Source of the DNA: Taibaiella sp.
GTDB lineage: Bacteria > Bacteroidota > Bacteroidia > Chitinophagales > Chitinophagaceae
Assembly: GCA_013815385.1 (NCBI GenBank)
Contig: JACDGL010000017.1
Coordinates: forward strand, 1-38,601
DNA length: 38,601 nt
Reading direction: 5' to 3'
Both the position numbers and the translations under genes were made by a program. Below the pieces are notes generated by a model. It was not told the origin of the DNA. It did no database searches and saw only the letters and a list, made by a program, of their open reading frames with translations. Below, in pieces: positions 24,953-32,651 of the stretch. Positions within the stretch are counted from its first letter, which is position 1; the number at the start of each line of letters is the position of its first letter.

Positions 24953-25375
24953 ATGAAAATCAGGATCATGGCATCAGCAGGGTTGGTTGTGTTATTTGCA
25001 TTGGGTATGAGCACAAATGCAAGTGCTCAGTGGGGTCGCCACGGCTATGGTCCTCATGTAAGTGTGCAGATAGGCGGGTATGGTGCGCCTGCTCCATATT
25101 ATGCGCCTCCGGCCCCATGTTATAGCGGCTATGCAGCGCCAACTCCTTATTATGGTGATGGTTATTATGCTCCCCGCAGGTACGCTTACGCTGCACCGGT
25201 TTACAGGGGATATGCATATGGCAACAGGGGCGGATACGATAGGGACGGTGGTCGTGGTTATGGCCGCGGATATGATAGGGATGGTGGTCGTGGTTATGCA
25301 CGTGGCGGTGGTTACAGTCGTGGCGGTGGTTATGCCCGTGGGGGTGGGTACGGTCGTGGCGGTGGCCACAGGTAA
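24953..25375 (+). CDS. Secreted Gly/Tyr/Arg-rich repeat protein
   Basis: A 140-residue protein: signal peptide 1-25 (ending NASAQ), then an Ala-Pro-Tyr-rich part (PAPYYAPPAPCYSGYAAP) and a C-terminal glycine-rich part with near-identical units RGGGYS, RGGGYA, RGGGYG. The DNA for the tail is made of 18-bp tandem units (25301-25369) preceded by a ~36-bp duplication (25235-25309). Such composition is typical of flexible exported or surface proteins, and it may bind RNA, carbohydrate or nothing specific. It does not resemble a known enzyme. It is separated from the neighbouring His/Pro-rich gene by a terminator, but both look like the same class of low-complexity export products. Confidence 0.7.
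   Translation: MKIRIMASAGLVVLFALGMSTNASAQWGRHGYGPHVSVQIGGYGAPAPYYAPPAPCYSGYAAPTPYYGDGYYAPRRYAYAAPVYRGYAYGNRGGYDRDGGRGYGRGYDRDGGRGYARGGGYSRGGGYARGGGYGRGGGHR
25235..25369 (+). repeat. Coding tandem repeats (36-bp and 18-bp units)
   Basis: Two ~36-bp copies starting at 25235 and 25271 share TA-GATAGGGA-GGTGGTCG. They are followed by 18-bp units at 25301, 25319, 25337 and a 15-base partial unit at 25355, each starting CGTGG-GGTGG. These encode the glycine-rich tail and are a likely site of copy-number change. Confidence 0.85.
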
Positions 25376-25407
25376 AAAAGCATTTTTTTATAGGTTAAGA
25401 GGAATAA

Positions 25408-25438
25408 AAAAACCTCCCGGCAATGTCGGGAGGTTTTT
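25408..25438. terminator. Bidirectional rho-independent terminator
   Basis: Arms 25408-25419 and 25427-25438 form a 12-bp stem with A and T tracts on the two sides, so it can end transcripts in both directions. It lies between the convergent glycine-rich protein gene and the glutathione peroxidase gene. Confidence 0.9.
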
Positions 25439-25459
25439 GTTGTTAGTTAGATCAGGTTC

Positions 25460-26002
25460 TTACCGTTTTTCTATAGCCGCTATCACTTCAGCGTCCATAG
25501 GCTTGGTTGCCGGGTCAAATACAGCTACCAGGTCACCCTTTTCATTGATAAGGTATTTCTGGAAGTTCCACTTTACTGAAGTGCTTTTATACTTGTTATA
25601 CTTTTCATTGGTCAGCCATTGGTATATTGGGGCAGTATTGCTTCCTTTCACCGATATTTTTTCTGCCATCGGGAAGGTAACGCCGTAGTTCTTCTGGCAA
25701 AAGCTTGATATCTCTTCATTACTGCCCGGCTCCTGGTACAGGAAATTATTAGCAGGGAAACCAACTATTACCATGGTACCCTTATACTTTTCGTACAGTT
25801 TTTCCAGCTCGGCATACTGCGGGGTAAATCCGCATTTCGATGCAGTATTTACAATCAATATCTTCTTGCCTTTATATTGGGAGAAGTCTATAGTGCTGCC
25901 GGTAAGTGATGTTACTTTAAAATCGTAGATACTGGCCGGTACATCCCCTTTATCTTTAGGGGAGAATAGAAAGCTGAACAGCATGAACATGCTCATTAAC
26001 AT
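25460..26002 (-). CDS. Glutathione peroxidase family thiol peroxidase, exported
   Basis: A 180-residue peroxidase. The first ~15 residues are hydrophobic and may be a signal peptide or anchor. The catalytic segment is NTASKCGFTPQY with peroxidatic Cys57, followed by GFPANNFLYQEPG (Gln90) and VKWNFQKYL with the catalytic Trp and Asn. Cys102 in SFCQKNYGVTFP is the usual resolving cysteine of thioredoxin-dependent members; selenocysteine is not used. It reduces hydrogen or lipid peroxides, most probably with thioredoxin-like partners rather than glutathione. It is divergent from none and follows the T9SS gene on the same strand after 66 bases. Confidence 0.92.
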   Translation of the reverse strand: MLMSMFMLFSFLFSPKDKGDVPASIYDFKVTSLTGSTIDFSQYKGKKILIVNTASKCGFTPQYAELEKLYEKYKGTMVIVGFPANNFLYQEPGSNEEISSFCQKNYGVTFPMAEKISVKGSNTAPIYQWLTNEKYNKYKSTSVKWNFQKYLINEKGDLVAVFDPATKPMDAEVIAAIEKR

Positions 26003-26068
26003 AAACGAAGTTTAGAAATGCAATATTAAATGTTATATCCTTATCAAAGGTGCATCTGGTGTATTTTA

Positions 26069-27508
26069 TTACCTTAACAGTATTACATTTCCTTTTTTCT
26101 TTATTCCAATTCCCGCTATGGTAGTAGCTTTTATAAAATAGGCGTAGGTCTCCATGGGTTGTTTTTGTCCATTGTAGGTGCCGTCCCAGCCTTGGTTCAT
26201 ATTGTTGGTTTCAAACACAGTATTTCCCCAGCGATTGTACACTACAAAGTGTATAGAACTGATATTCACACCTCGTACATATAGTATATCATTACTTCCA
26301 TCCCCATTTGGCGAGAAAGCTTTTGGTACATCTAGAAAAGCAGTACAGTCTTTTAATGTTACACGTACAGAATCTGTGCTGTTGCATCCGCTGCTGTCTC
26401 TTCCGGTCACTAAATAGGTGGTGGTATTATCAGGTGTTGCTATTGGGTCAGGGCTGGTTACATTGTCCAGACCGGAAGCAGGCGTCCATGAATAAGTTGC
26501 AGCGCCTGTTGCATGCAATACTGCCGATTGTCCTTTGCAGATAGTAGTGTCTCCATACGCATGTACGGGAGTGTGGTTCTGTATATTTACGGTATAGATG
26601 GCCGTATCGTGTTTCCCCGCAGTATCAGTAGTGACTACAGTAATTGTGTACTTACCTGTGGTGTAGGTATGGGTTACAGGATTGCCGGTGTCGGTGCTCC
26701 CATCTCCATAGTTCCAGTTATAACTGGTGATTTTTGTAGGGTGGTTAATGATTGCGTTAAAGGTGTAGGTATTGCACCCGGCCGCGCTGGCCTCTATCCT
26801 CAATGTGTCTGGTATTACTGTGCTGTTGCATACATACGCAGGAAAGTTATCACGGTCAATTATACTCATCTTAGTACCTCTTATAGTGCCGCTTATATCT
26901 GCGCCTAATGGATTTGTAGGCGCTCCGGTGCCTATATTCTGCACCTCTACCTCAATGGTGTGTGTGCCTGCAGCCAGGCTGGTAGTGTATGTAAAAGGAG
27001 ATGGGCTTGTCCAGCTTGATGTAGTGGCCGGAATACTAAACCCGATATCAACTCCATCCACTTTTATAAAATTCAGCATATTATCACATAATGCGGCTCC
27101 TTTGATAGTTATAGTATCATTATCGCATAGTTCAAATATATATTGGTAGTCATTTTTACCTCCGGTGGGATCGAATGGGCCTATCCACATGGAAGCTGTA
27201 TCATACGATATCCATTCTGTTCCAGACTGTGTAACTGGTAAAGGAGTGGCATAATTCCACGGTTGCTGTACAAAAGCCGCATAGGGTATAGTGCCTACGG
27301 GTGTTAAGGGTGCCGATAAGCCTATTACTTTCCAGTCATCATCCGGGGTGCTGTCATGTATGGTGGTATGCGTTACATTGTTAAATCCTGTACTCATGTT
27401 CAGGCTATTCACCAGCTGCGCATTTGCGGATAAATGAATGCAGGATAACAATAGAATGAATAATTTCTTGAGAGTTTTCGAAAGAGGCAGGAGTTTGATA
27501 GAATTCAT
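26069..27508 (-). CDS. PKD-domain protein with type IX secretion (type B) C-terminal domain
   Basis: A ~479-residue secreted protein. Signal peptide: KTLKKLFILLL core ending SANAQ. A middle beta-rich part is followed by a PKD domain (about 235-320) containing YNWNYGDGS and HTYTTGKYTITV. A stretch like SYSWTPASGLDN, typical of gliding-associated proteins, comes next. The C-terminal domain (about 385-479) has AFSPNGDGSNDILYV, VYNRWGNTVFET, WDGTYNGQ and a final Lys-Gly-Asn-Val strand, the gliding motility-associated C-terminal domain used by the type IX secretion system. It should therefore cross the outer membrane and become surface-bound or released. A GTG at 27526 is an alternative start. The ligand is unknown. 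Confidence 0.9.
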   Translation of the reverse strand: MNSIKLLPLSKTLKKLFILLLSCIHLSANAQLVNSLNMSTGFNNVTHTTIHDSTPDDDWKVIGLSAPLTPVGTIPYAAFVQQPWNYATPLPVTQSGTEWISYDTASMWIGPFDPTGGKNDYQYIFELCDNDTITIKGAALCDNMLNFIKVDGVDIGFSIPATTSSWTSPSPFTYTTSLAAGTHTIEVEVQNIGTGAPTNPLGADISGTIRGTKMSIIDRDNFPAYVCNSTVIPDTLRIEASAAGCNTYTFNAIINHPTKITSYNWNYGDGSTDTGNPVTHTYTTGKYTITVVTTDTAGKHDTAIYTVNIQNHTPVHAYGDTTICKGQSAVLHATGAATYSWTPASGLDNVTSPDPIATPDNTTTYLVTGRDSSGCNSTDSVRVTLKDCTAFLDVPKAFSPNGDGSNDILYVRGVNISSIHFVVYNRWGNTVFETNNMNQGWDGTYNGQKQPMETYAYFIKATTIAGIGIKKKGNVILLR

Positions 27509-27578
27509 AAGATTATTTAATAACACATTACAGGAGGAAATTTAATGAATATTTTTGTTTTTATACCCCTATTGGACT

Positions 27579-27598
27579 AATGTGCATTAGATCACATC
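27579..27598. promoter_or_regulatory. CRP/FNR-like site
   Basis: TGTGC-ATTAGA-TCACA (27581-27596) fits the CRP half-site pattern TGTGA-N6-TCACA in nine of ten bases, with matching A/T flanks. It lies between the divergent T9SS gene and the Ig-like lipoprotein gene, about 65 bases before the predicted start of the latter. A 14-base palindrome CTAATG-TG-CATTAG overlaps it. Confidence 0.5.
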
Positions 27599-27638
27599 AT
27601 TTGCACAAGATATCCTGCTGTGTGTGCCTCTTATATAT

Positions 27639-27646
27639 TATTTTTG
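27639..27646 (+). promoter_or_regulatory. Candidate -7 element TATTTTTG
   Basis: TATTTTTG is a full match to TAnnTTTG and lies exactly seven bases before the ATG at 27654, which suggests a leaderless or nearly leaderless transcript. Confidence 0.45.
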
Positions 27647-27653
27647 GGCGTAG

Positions 27654-29165
27654 ATGCGCATTTGCTTTCACTTTATTTTCATGTTGTTCGTAGTTGCCCT
27701 GGTGTCAGGTTGCGCTAATATAGTACCGCCATCCGGGGGTAAAAAAGATGTGCGTGCGCCCCGGATTGTATCAGTCGATCCTGCCGATTCCCTGCGCAAT
27801 GTGCGTACTGCGCGTATCGTTTTTCACTTTGATGAATATGTGACGCTTACCGATGTATCCAAAGAGGTGCAGATATCGCCCATACTCCCTATCGTACCAC
27901 TGGTAACCGGTGTAGGCAAAAAGGTGACCATAAAGATCGTCGATAGTTTATTGCAGGCAAATACTACTTACCGTATTTCTTTTGGCAATGCCGTGCGCGA
28001 CCTGCACGAAGGCAATATTTTCAAAAATTATACCTACACTTTCAGCACCGGCGGCTATTTCGATTCGCTGCAGCTTATGGGCCACATTATCAATGCAGTT
28101 ACCGGTTTGCCTGATACCGGTGACAATTACATTTTGCTCTACGATGCTGCCCGCCCCGATAGCGCTATAGTACGCGAGAAGCCCTTGTATGTGGTCAAAT
28201 CTGGTACTGGCGGCACATTTTCCTTAAAGGGTTTACCAGCACGTGTGTTCAGGATATATGCGCTTAAGGATGCTAATGGCAATCTTATTTATGATGGGGA
28301 CAATGAGTGGATCGGGTTTCATAATAAAACGGTCCGGCCGGGCGATACTTCAGAACCGCCCATCAATATCCGCATCTTCCCCGAAGTAAAAGATACAACC
28401 AAAGGCAAGCCTACCGATAAGATAATACCCCAGGGTGGCCCATTAGCGGCACAGCCCAAACCATCGGTCAGGAATAAGGAGGGCTTTAACTATTCGGTAG
28501 ATGTGGATACACTTGATGTCAGGAAGCGTACCAAAGACATCACTAAACCGGTGTATGTAGTATTCAATAAAAAAATAGCGGGCTTCAACAAAGACCGCAT
28601 CAATCTTAGCTACGATAGCAGCGGTATTTCGGTAGAGGCATCAGTAACCCTTGCAAAAGATACTGCGCACAGTAAGCTATCTATCAATACAGCATGGCAG
28701 GATAATACAGTCTATACACTAAGGCTGCTAAAGGGTTTTATGAAGGATACGGCTGGTGCAGACGCGCTTCCGTCCCGTTTCACATTTCGCACCCTGCGCG
28801 ATGAGGATTACGGGCAGCTTCATATTCACCTACCGCCTAAATACGTAAGCCCGGAATATCTGCTGTTGGTAAAAAATGAGAAGGATACGGTTTATAAAAA
28901 ACCAATAGCAGATACTATGATTAATCTGCTGCACCTTTCCCCATCCACCTATACTATATTATTGGTCGTTGATAAAAATGGCAATGGTAAATGGGATACG
29001 GGTAACCTGTTTGCAAAGCAGCAACCGGAGATGGTAATACCTTACACAAATACTGTAGTTTTAAAGGCCGGTTGGGATAATATTATTGATTTTGAGCCTG
29101 CCATTGTACCCTCGCCAAGGTCGCCCGGTGGCAAGCCTCTTTTCCCTGCACCACCAAACAGATAA
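27654..29165 (+). CDS. Ig-like (SbsA/Big_5) domain lipoprotein
   Basis: A 503-residue lipoprotein with the lipobox VSGC (Cys20) and a PPSGGKKD linker. The first folded domain (about 32-140) shows the Ig-like Big_5/SbsA pattern: APRIVSVDPADS, IVFHFDEYV, and TYRISFGNAVRDLHEGN ending in FSTG. A carboxypeptidase regulatory-like beta domain and a second Ig-like unit (about 285-385: KPVYVVFNKKI and FTFRTL) follow. The end carries DKNGNGKWDTG, a calcium-binding-like loop. It is likely a periplasmic or surface structural protein. It is the first gene of a probable operon with the DPP5-like peptidase 15 bases downstream and is divergent from the T9SS gene. Confidence 0.85.
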   Translation: MRICFHFIFMLFVVALVSGCANIVPPSGGKKDVRAPRIVSVDPADSLRNVRTARIVFHFDEYVTLTDVSKEVQISPILPIVPLVTGVGKKVTIKIVDSLLQANTTYRISFGNAVRDLHEGNIFKNYTYTFSTGGYFDSLQLMGHIINAVTGLPDTGDNYILLYDAARPDSAIVREKPLYVVKSGTGGTFSLKGLPARVFRIYALKDANGNLIYDGDNEWIGFHNKTVRPGDTSEPPINIRIFPEVKDTTKGKPTDKIIPQGGPLAAQPKPSVRNKEGFNYSVDVDTLDVRKRTKDITKPVYVVFNKKIAGFNKDRINLSYDSSGISVEASVTLAKDTAHSKLSINTAWQDNTVYTLRLLKGFMKDTAGADALPSRFTFRTLRDEDYGQLHIHLPPKYVSPEYLLLVKNEKDTVYKKPIADTMINLLHLSPSTYTILLVVDKNGNGKWDTGNLFAKQQPEMVIPYTNTVVLKAGWDNIIDFEPAIVPSPRSPGGKPLFPAPPNR

Positions 29166-29180
29166 AACACATACCGCTAT

Positions 29181-31199
29181 ATGAAAAGAACATTCCTCTT
29201 AGCATTATTGGTCAGCGCATTTCACTGCTACGCGCAGGATCGCATGACACCGGAACTGCTTTGGAAGCTGAAGCATGTAGGCGCCGATGGCCCCACTTCC
29301 GGCAGGCGCATCTATTATTCTGTATCCACCACCGATGTGGCTACAGAAAAGCGCACTACAAAGCATTATGTTATGAACGGTGCCAACGGCAATCCCGAGG
29401 AGTGGAAGATGCCTGATGGTAAAAATATAATCCAGCGCACACCTGCAGGCTGGTATGCCACAGATGACAAGACACTGTACCGGAGTACGGATGAAGGGAA
29501 TGCATGGAAGGCAATAGCTACGGATATGGCTAATGCAGACAATGTGCGCATATCCCCCGATGGCCAGTACATAGCTTACTCAAAAGAAGTGCTGGTTAAA
29601 AAAATGGCGGCAAAGGATAAGTATACTGATCTGCCAAATGCTACTGCTATGATATTTACTGATCTCAATTACCGGCATTGGGATAAATGGGCCGATGGCA
29701 GGTTTTCGCATATATTCATTCGCTCTGCAAAAGATGGATCTGTAAAAGACATTATGCAGACGGAACCTTACGATAGCCCGCAAAAACCTTTTGGTGATGT
29801 GGGTGATATGGCATGGGCACCCGATAGTAAGGGGCTGGTATATGTAGCTAAAAAGAAGTTTGGTAAGGAATACGCAAAGAGTACCAATACAGACCTTTAC
29901 TATTATGATATACACCGCCGCAGCACTACTAACCTTACGGTAGGAATGATGGGTTATGATACACAGCCTGTATTTAGCCCCGATGGCAGCAAACTGGCAT
30001 GGACCAGCATGGCCCACGATGGTTTTGAGGCCGATAAGGCAGATATCTATGTTATGGATATGGCGCATAAAAGCGCTACAAAGTTGAACCTTACCGAGAA
30101 TTGGGATGGTACCGTAGAGGGTATTGTATGGGACCATACAGGCACCAGGATATTTTTCAATGCCCCTACGCAGGGTACGGTACAGTTATTCGAGGTGAAT
30201 GTGGGTGAAGACCTTAATCCCAGGATGAAGCCTGCAGTACGCCAGGTTACTGATGGCATGTTCGATGTCAATGGTATTGTGGGTCAGTCAGGCAAAGACC
30301 TCATCATTTCCCGCTGTGATATGAACCACGCAAGCGAGTTGTTTGCTGTCAATACAACATCCGGCACTATGAAGGCGATCACGCATGCTAATGATGATGC
30401 ATACAGCACCATAGGTACCAGCCGCACCGTACTGCGTAAGGTAATGACAACCGATGGCAGGAAGATGGGGGTATGGGTCATCTACCCGCCCGATTTTGAT
30501 CCTGCTAAAAAATATCCAACCCTTCTTTATTGCCAGGGTGGCCCGCAGTCTGCACTATCGCAGTTTTACAGTTTCCGTTGGAATTTCCAGTTAATGGCAG
30601 CACAGGGTTATATTATTGTCGCGCCCAACCGCAGGGGTATGCCGGGCTGGGGGGTGAAATGGAATTCAGACATCAGCGGCGACTGGGGTGGCCAGCCTAT
30701 GCGCGACTACCTGTCTGCTATAGACGATATGGCTACGGAGCCTTATGTAGATAAAGACCGCCTGGGCTGCGTGGGTGCCAGCTACGGAGGGTATAGCGTT
30801 TACATGCTGGCAGGTATGCATAACAATCGTTTCAAGACCTTTATTGCCCACGATGGATTGTTCGACCTGAAGAGTTGGTTTGGGACTACAGAAGAATTAT
30901 GGTTCCCTTACTGGGATATAAAAGGCCCCTACTGGCAAAAGCCGGAACCTAAAGCATACGAGCAATTCAACCCCAGCAATTTTGTCAGCAAATGGAATAC
31001 GCCCATCATGATCATACAGGGGGGCATCGATTACCGGGTACCTGTAGAGCAGGGTCTGGAAGCATTCCAGGCAGCACAGCTAAAGGGTATAAAAAGCAAG
31101 CTGCTTTATCTCCCGAATGAGAACCACTGGGTACTGCATCCTCAGAATGCAATAGCCTGGCAGCGAGAGTTCTTTGGTTGGCTCAGGGAAACACTTTAA
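29181..31199 (+). CDS. S9 family prolyl oligopeptidase, DPP5-like
   Basis: A 672-residue serine peptidase. A signal peptide (1-18, ending CYAQ) directs it to the periplasm. A beta-propeller made of WD40-like units (for example DNVRISPDGQYIAYS, QPVFSPDGSKLAW) covers about residues 20-420. The C-terminal alpha/beta hydrolase domain has GASYGGY with Ser534, GGIDYRVP with Asp617 and NENHWV with His649 as the catalytic triad. The sequence around the active site and TTEELWFPYWD resemble the periplasmic dipeptidyl peptidase 5 of Bacteroidota (Porphyromonas). It likely trims dipeptides from imported oligopeptides. Length fits the family. A terminator follows. Confidence 0.92.
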   Translation: MKRTFLLALLVSAFHCYAQDRMTPELLWKLKHVGADGPTSGRRIYYSVSTTDVATEKRTTKHYVMNGANGNPEEWKMPDGKNIIQRTPAGWYATDDKTLYRSTDEGNAWKAIATDMANADNVRISPDGQYIAYSKEVLVKKMAAKDKYTDLPNATAMIFTDLNYRHWDKWADGRFSHIFIRSAKDGSVKDIMQTEPYDSPQKPFGDVGDMAWAPDSKGLVYVAKKKFGKEYAKSTNTDLYYYDIHRRSTTNLTVGMMGYDTQPVFSPDGSKLAWTSMAHDGFEADKADIYVMDMAHKSATKLNLTENWDGTVEGIVWDHTGTRIFFNAPTQGTVQLFEVNVGEDLNPRMKPAVRQVTDGMFDVNGIVGQSGKDLIISRCDMNHASELFAVNTTSGTMKAITHANDDAYSTIGTSRTVLRKVMTTDGRKMGVWVIYPPDFDPAKKYPTLLYCQGGPQSALSQFYSFRWNFQLMAAQGYIIVAPNRRGMPGWGVKWNSDISGDWGGQPMRDYLSAIDDMATEPYVDKDRLGCVGASYGGYSVYMLAGMHNNRFKTFIAHDGLFDLKSWFGTTEELWFPYWDIKGPYWQKPEPKAYEQFNPSNFVSKWNTPIMIIQGGIDYRVPVEQGLEAFQAAQLKGIKSKLLYLPNENHWVLHPQNAIAWQREFFGWLRETL

Positions 31200-31201
31200 T
31201 T

Positions 31202-31239
31202 AAAACATAACGCCGCACACTGTGTGGCATGTTTTTTTA
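31202..31239 (+). terminator. Rho-independent terminator
   Basis: A GC-rich stem (31212-31218 with 31222-31228, loop ACT) flanked by complementary AAAACAT/ATGTTTT ends in a run of seven T. It follows the DPP5-like gene by about three bases and makes a start at 31224 for the next gene unlikely. Confidence 0.8.
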
Positions 31240-31242
31240 TTT

Positions 31243-31250
31243 TACTTTTA
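31243..31250 (+). promoter_or_regulatory. Candidate -7 element TACTTTTA
   Basis: TACTTTTA lies just after the terminator and 21 bases before the ATG at 31272, a suitable place for the promoter of the haem-binding-domain gene. Confidence 0.35.
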
Positions 31251-31271
31251 TCAGGCAATAATTGCATTTAC

Positions 31272-31739
31272 ATGTTTAAGAAGATACTCCTCGCACTGCT
31301 GATAGTTTTTGTAATTATCCAGCTCATTCGTCCAGCTGAAAATATTTCCTCAGCGGCAATGCCCAGGGCTATAACTGCGGTGTACCCTGTTTCTGATAGT
31401 GTGCAGACCATTCTTAAAAAAGCCTGTTACGATTGCCATAGCGATAACACCCGCTACCCCTGGTATGTGAATATACAGCCGGTAGCCTGGTGGATGAATG
31501 ACCATGTAATGCAGGGCCGTAGCCACCTCAATTTTTCACAGTTTGGAACTTACAAAAAAACGAAGCAGGCACGTAAGCTGGGGCAGGTAGCAAAGTCGGT
31601 AACGGAAGGCTGGATGCCCATAGGCAGCTATACATGGATACACAAAGATGCGATACTGTCAAAAAACGAATCGGCAGCAGTCGCCACATGGGCTAATGGG
31701 TTAGCAGCACAGATTGGCAAAGATACACTAAGTAAATAG
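31272..31739 (+). CDS. Haem-binding domain protein (CxxCH)
   Basis: A 155-residue protein that begins with one hydrophobic helix (KKILLALLIVFVIIQLI) as a signal anchor. The soluble domain has a single CYDCH motif (Cys52, Cys55, His56), the covalent haem c site, followed by RYPWYVNIQPVAWWMNDHV, typical of the small Haem-bd family (PF14376). A later methionine (GWMPIGSYTW) may provide the sixth haem ligand. It probably carries electrons or haem on the periplasmic side. I prefer the ATG at 31272 since an earlier one at 31224 lies within a terminator. There is no cytochrome biogenesis gene in the window. Confidence 0.88.
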   Translation: MFKKILLALLIVFVIIQLIRPAENISSAAMPRAITAVYPVSDSVQTILKKACYDCHSDNTRYPWYVNIQPVAWWMNDHVMQGRSHLNFSQFGTYKKTKQARKLGQVAKSVTEGWMPIGSYTWIHKDAILSKNESAAVATWANGLAAQIGKDTLSK

Positions 31740-31745
31740 TGTTAG

Positions 31746-31802
31746 TCTTTGTGAGTGGCCTGCTTCGCGAAACTTTGCATCCTTAGCGTTCTTTGCGGTT
31801 GC
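31746..31802. repeat. Degenerate interspersed repeat of the CTTTGCG type
   Basis: The intergenic stretch contains degenerate copies of a TTTGCG unit spaced by about 12 bases: CTTTGTG, CTTCGCG, CTTTGCA, CTTAGCG and CTTTGCGG. Read on the minus strand it gives AACCGCAAAGAACGCTAAGG and so on. Related runs are known from intergenic DNA of Bacteroidota and other bacteria. It is not a CRISPR array because the units are short and have no spacers. Confidence 0.45.
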
Positions 31803-31886
31803 TATCTATAACGTGTACTTTTTGATTCAAACCAAAAGGTACAGTAGTACTCACTTGGCTTTTGAATTTTTGAATTTGCAAAACAT

Positions 31887-32651
31887 ATGCGCATCATCAC
31901 CTACAATATCAACGGCATACGGGCCGCTATCAAAAAAGGTTTTATAGACTGGTTAAAGACTGATCCTGCCGATGTCATTTGCCTGCAGGAAATAAAAGCC
32001 AATAAAGAGGATATTGATGTTGCAGCAATTGAAGCAGCAGGGTATCAAACCTATTCATTCTCCGCAAATAAAAAAGGATACAGCGGCGTAGCCATCCTCA
32101 CTCGCATCCGGCCCGATCAGGTCTTATATGGTAACGGCATTATGCAAAGCGATGCCGAAGGCCGTGTGATCCGTGCAGATTTTGGCGAGGTAACGCTCAT
32201 CAACGCTTACTTCCCCAGTGGTACATCGGGCGAGGAGCGCCAGGGCTATAAGTATGTATGGCTTGCCGAGTTTTTTGATTACATAAAGGTGGTGCGCCAT
32301 GCACGCCCAAAGCTCATTATTTGTGGCGACTATAACATCTGCCACAAAGCAATAGACATTCACGACCCTGTCCGTAATAAGAACTACACCGGCTTCCTCC
32401 CCGATGAACGTGCATGGATGGATAAGTTGTTTGAAAATGGCTTTGTAGATAGCTTCCGTATATTCAACCAGCAGCCGGCACAATACACCTGGTGGAGCCA
32501 GTTTGCCAATGCCCGTGCCAATAACAAAGGCTGGCGTATAGATTACATTAATGTTACAGAGCCATTACGTGCAGCGCTTAAGCATGCAGAACTGCTTCCC
32601 CATATCCGTCACTCAGACCATTGCCCGGCTTACCTGGAGCTCTCCGTTTAA
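31887..32651 (+). CDS. xth: Exodeoxyribonuclease III / AP endonuclease
   Basis: A 254-residue member of the ExoIII branch of the exonuclease-endonuclease-phosphatase family. Visible catalytic parts are TYNINGIRAA (Asn8), CLQEIKA with metal ligand Glu35, ICGDYNICH with Asp148 and Asn150, the WW-S-x-F region before WRIDYI, and the terminal HSDHCP with Asp244 and His245. It cuts DNA at abasic sites in base excision repair and removes 3'-blocking groups. Length is normal. It converges with the TonB-dependent receptor gene with a four-base overlap. A TGAATTTG element eight bases ahead of the ATG may be its promoter -7 box. Confidence 0.95.
   Translation: MRIITYNINGIRAAIKKGFIDWLKTDPADVICLQEIKANKEDIDVAAIEAAGYQTYSFSANKKGYSGVAILTRIRPDQVLYGNGIMQSDAEGRVIRADFGEVTLINAYFPSGTSGEERQGYKYVWLAEFFDYIKVVRHARPKLIICGDYNICHKAIDIHDPVRNKNYTGFLPDERAWMDKLFENGFVDSFRIFNQQPAQYTWWSQFANARANNKGWRIDYINVTEPLRAALKHAELLPHIRHSDHCPAYLELSV

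Noticed and set aside
24568-25014. Minus-strand open frame rich in Trp and Arg over the small secreted genes
   Set aside because: It is a mirror of the Pro/His codons of the plus-strand gene and crosses a terminator.
25301-25369. 18-bp tandem repeats considered as CRISPR
   Set aside because: The units are adjacent without spacers and encode a glycine-rich tail in frame.
31224-31271. Upstream start of the haem-binding-domain gene
   Set aside because: The ATG lies in the hairpin and T tract of the terminator of the preceding gene.
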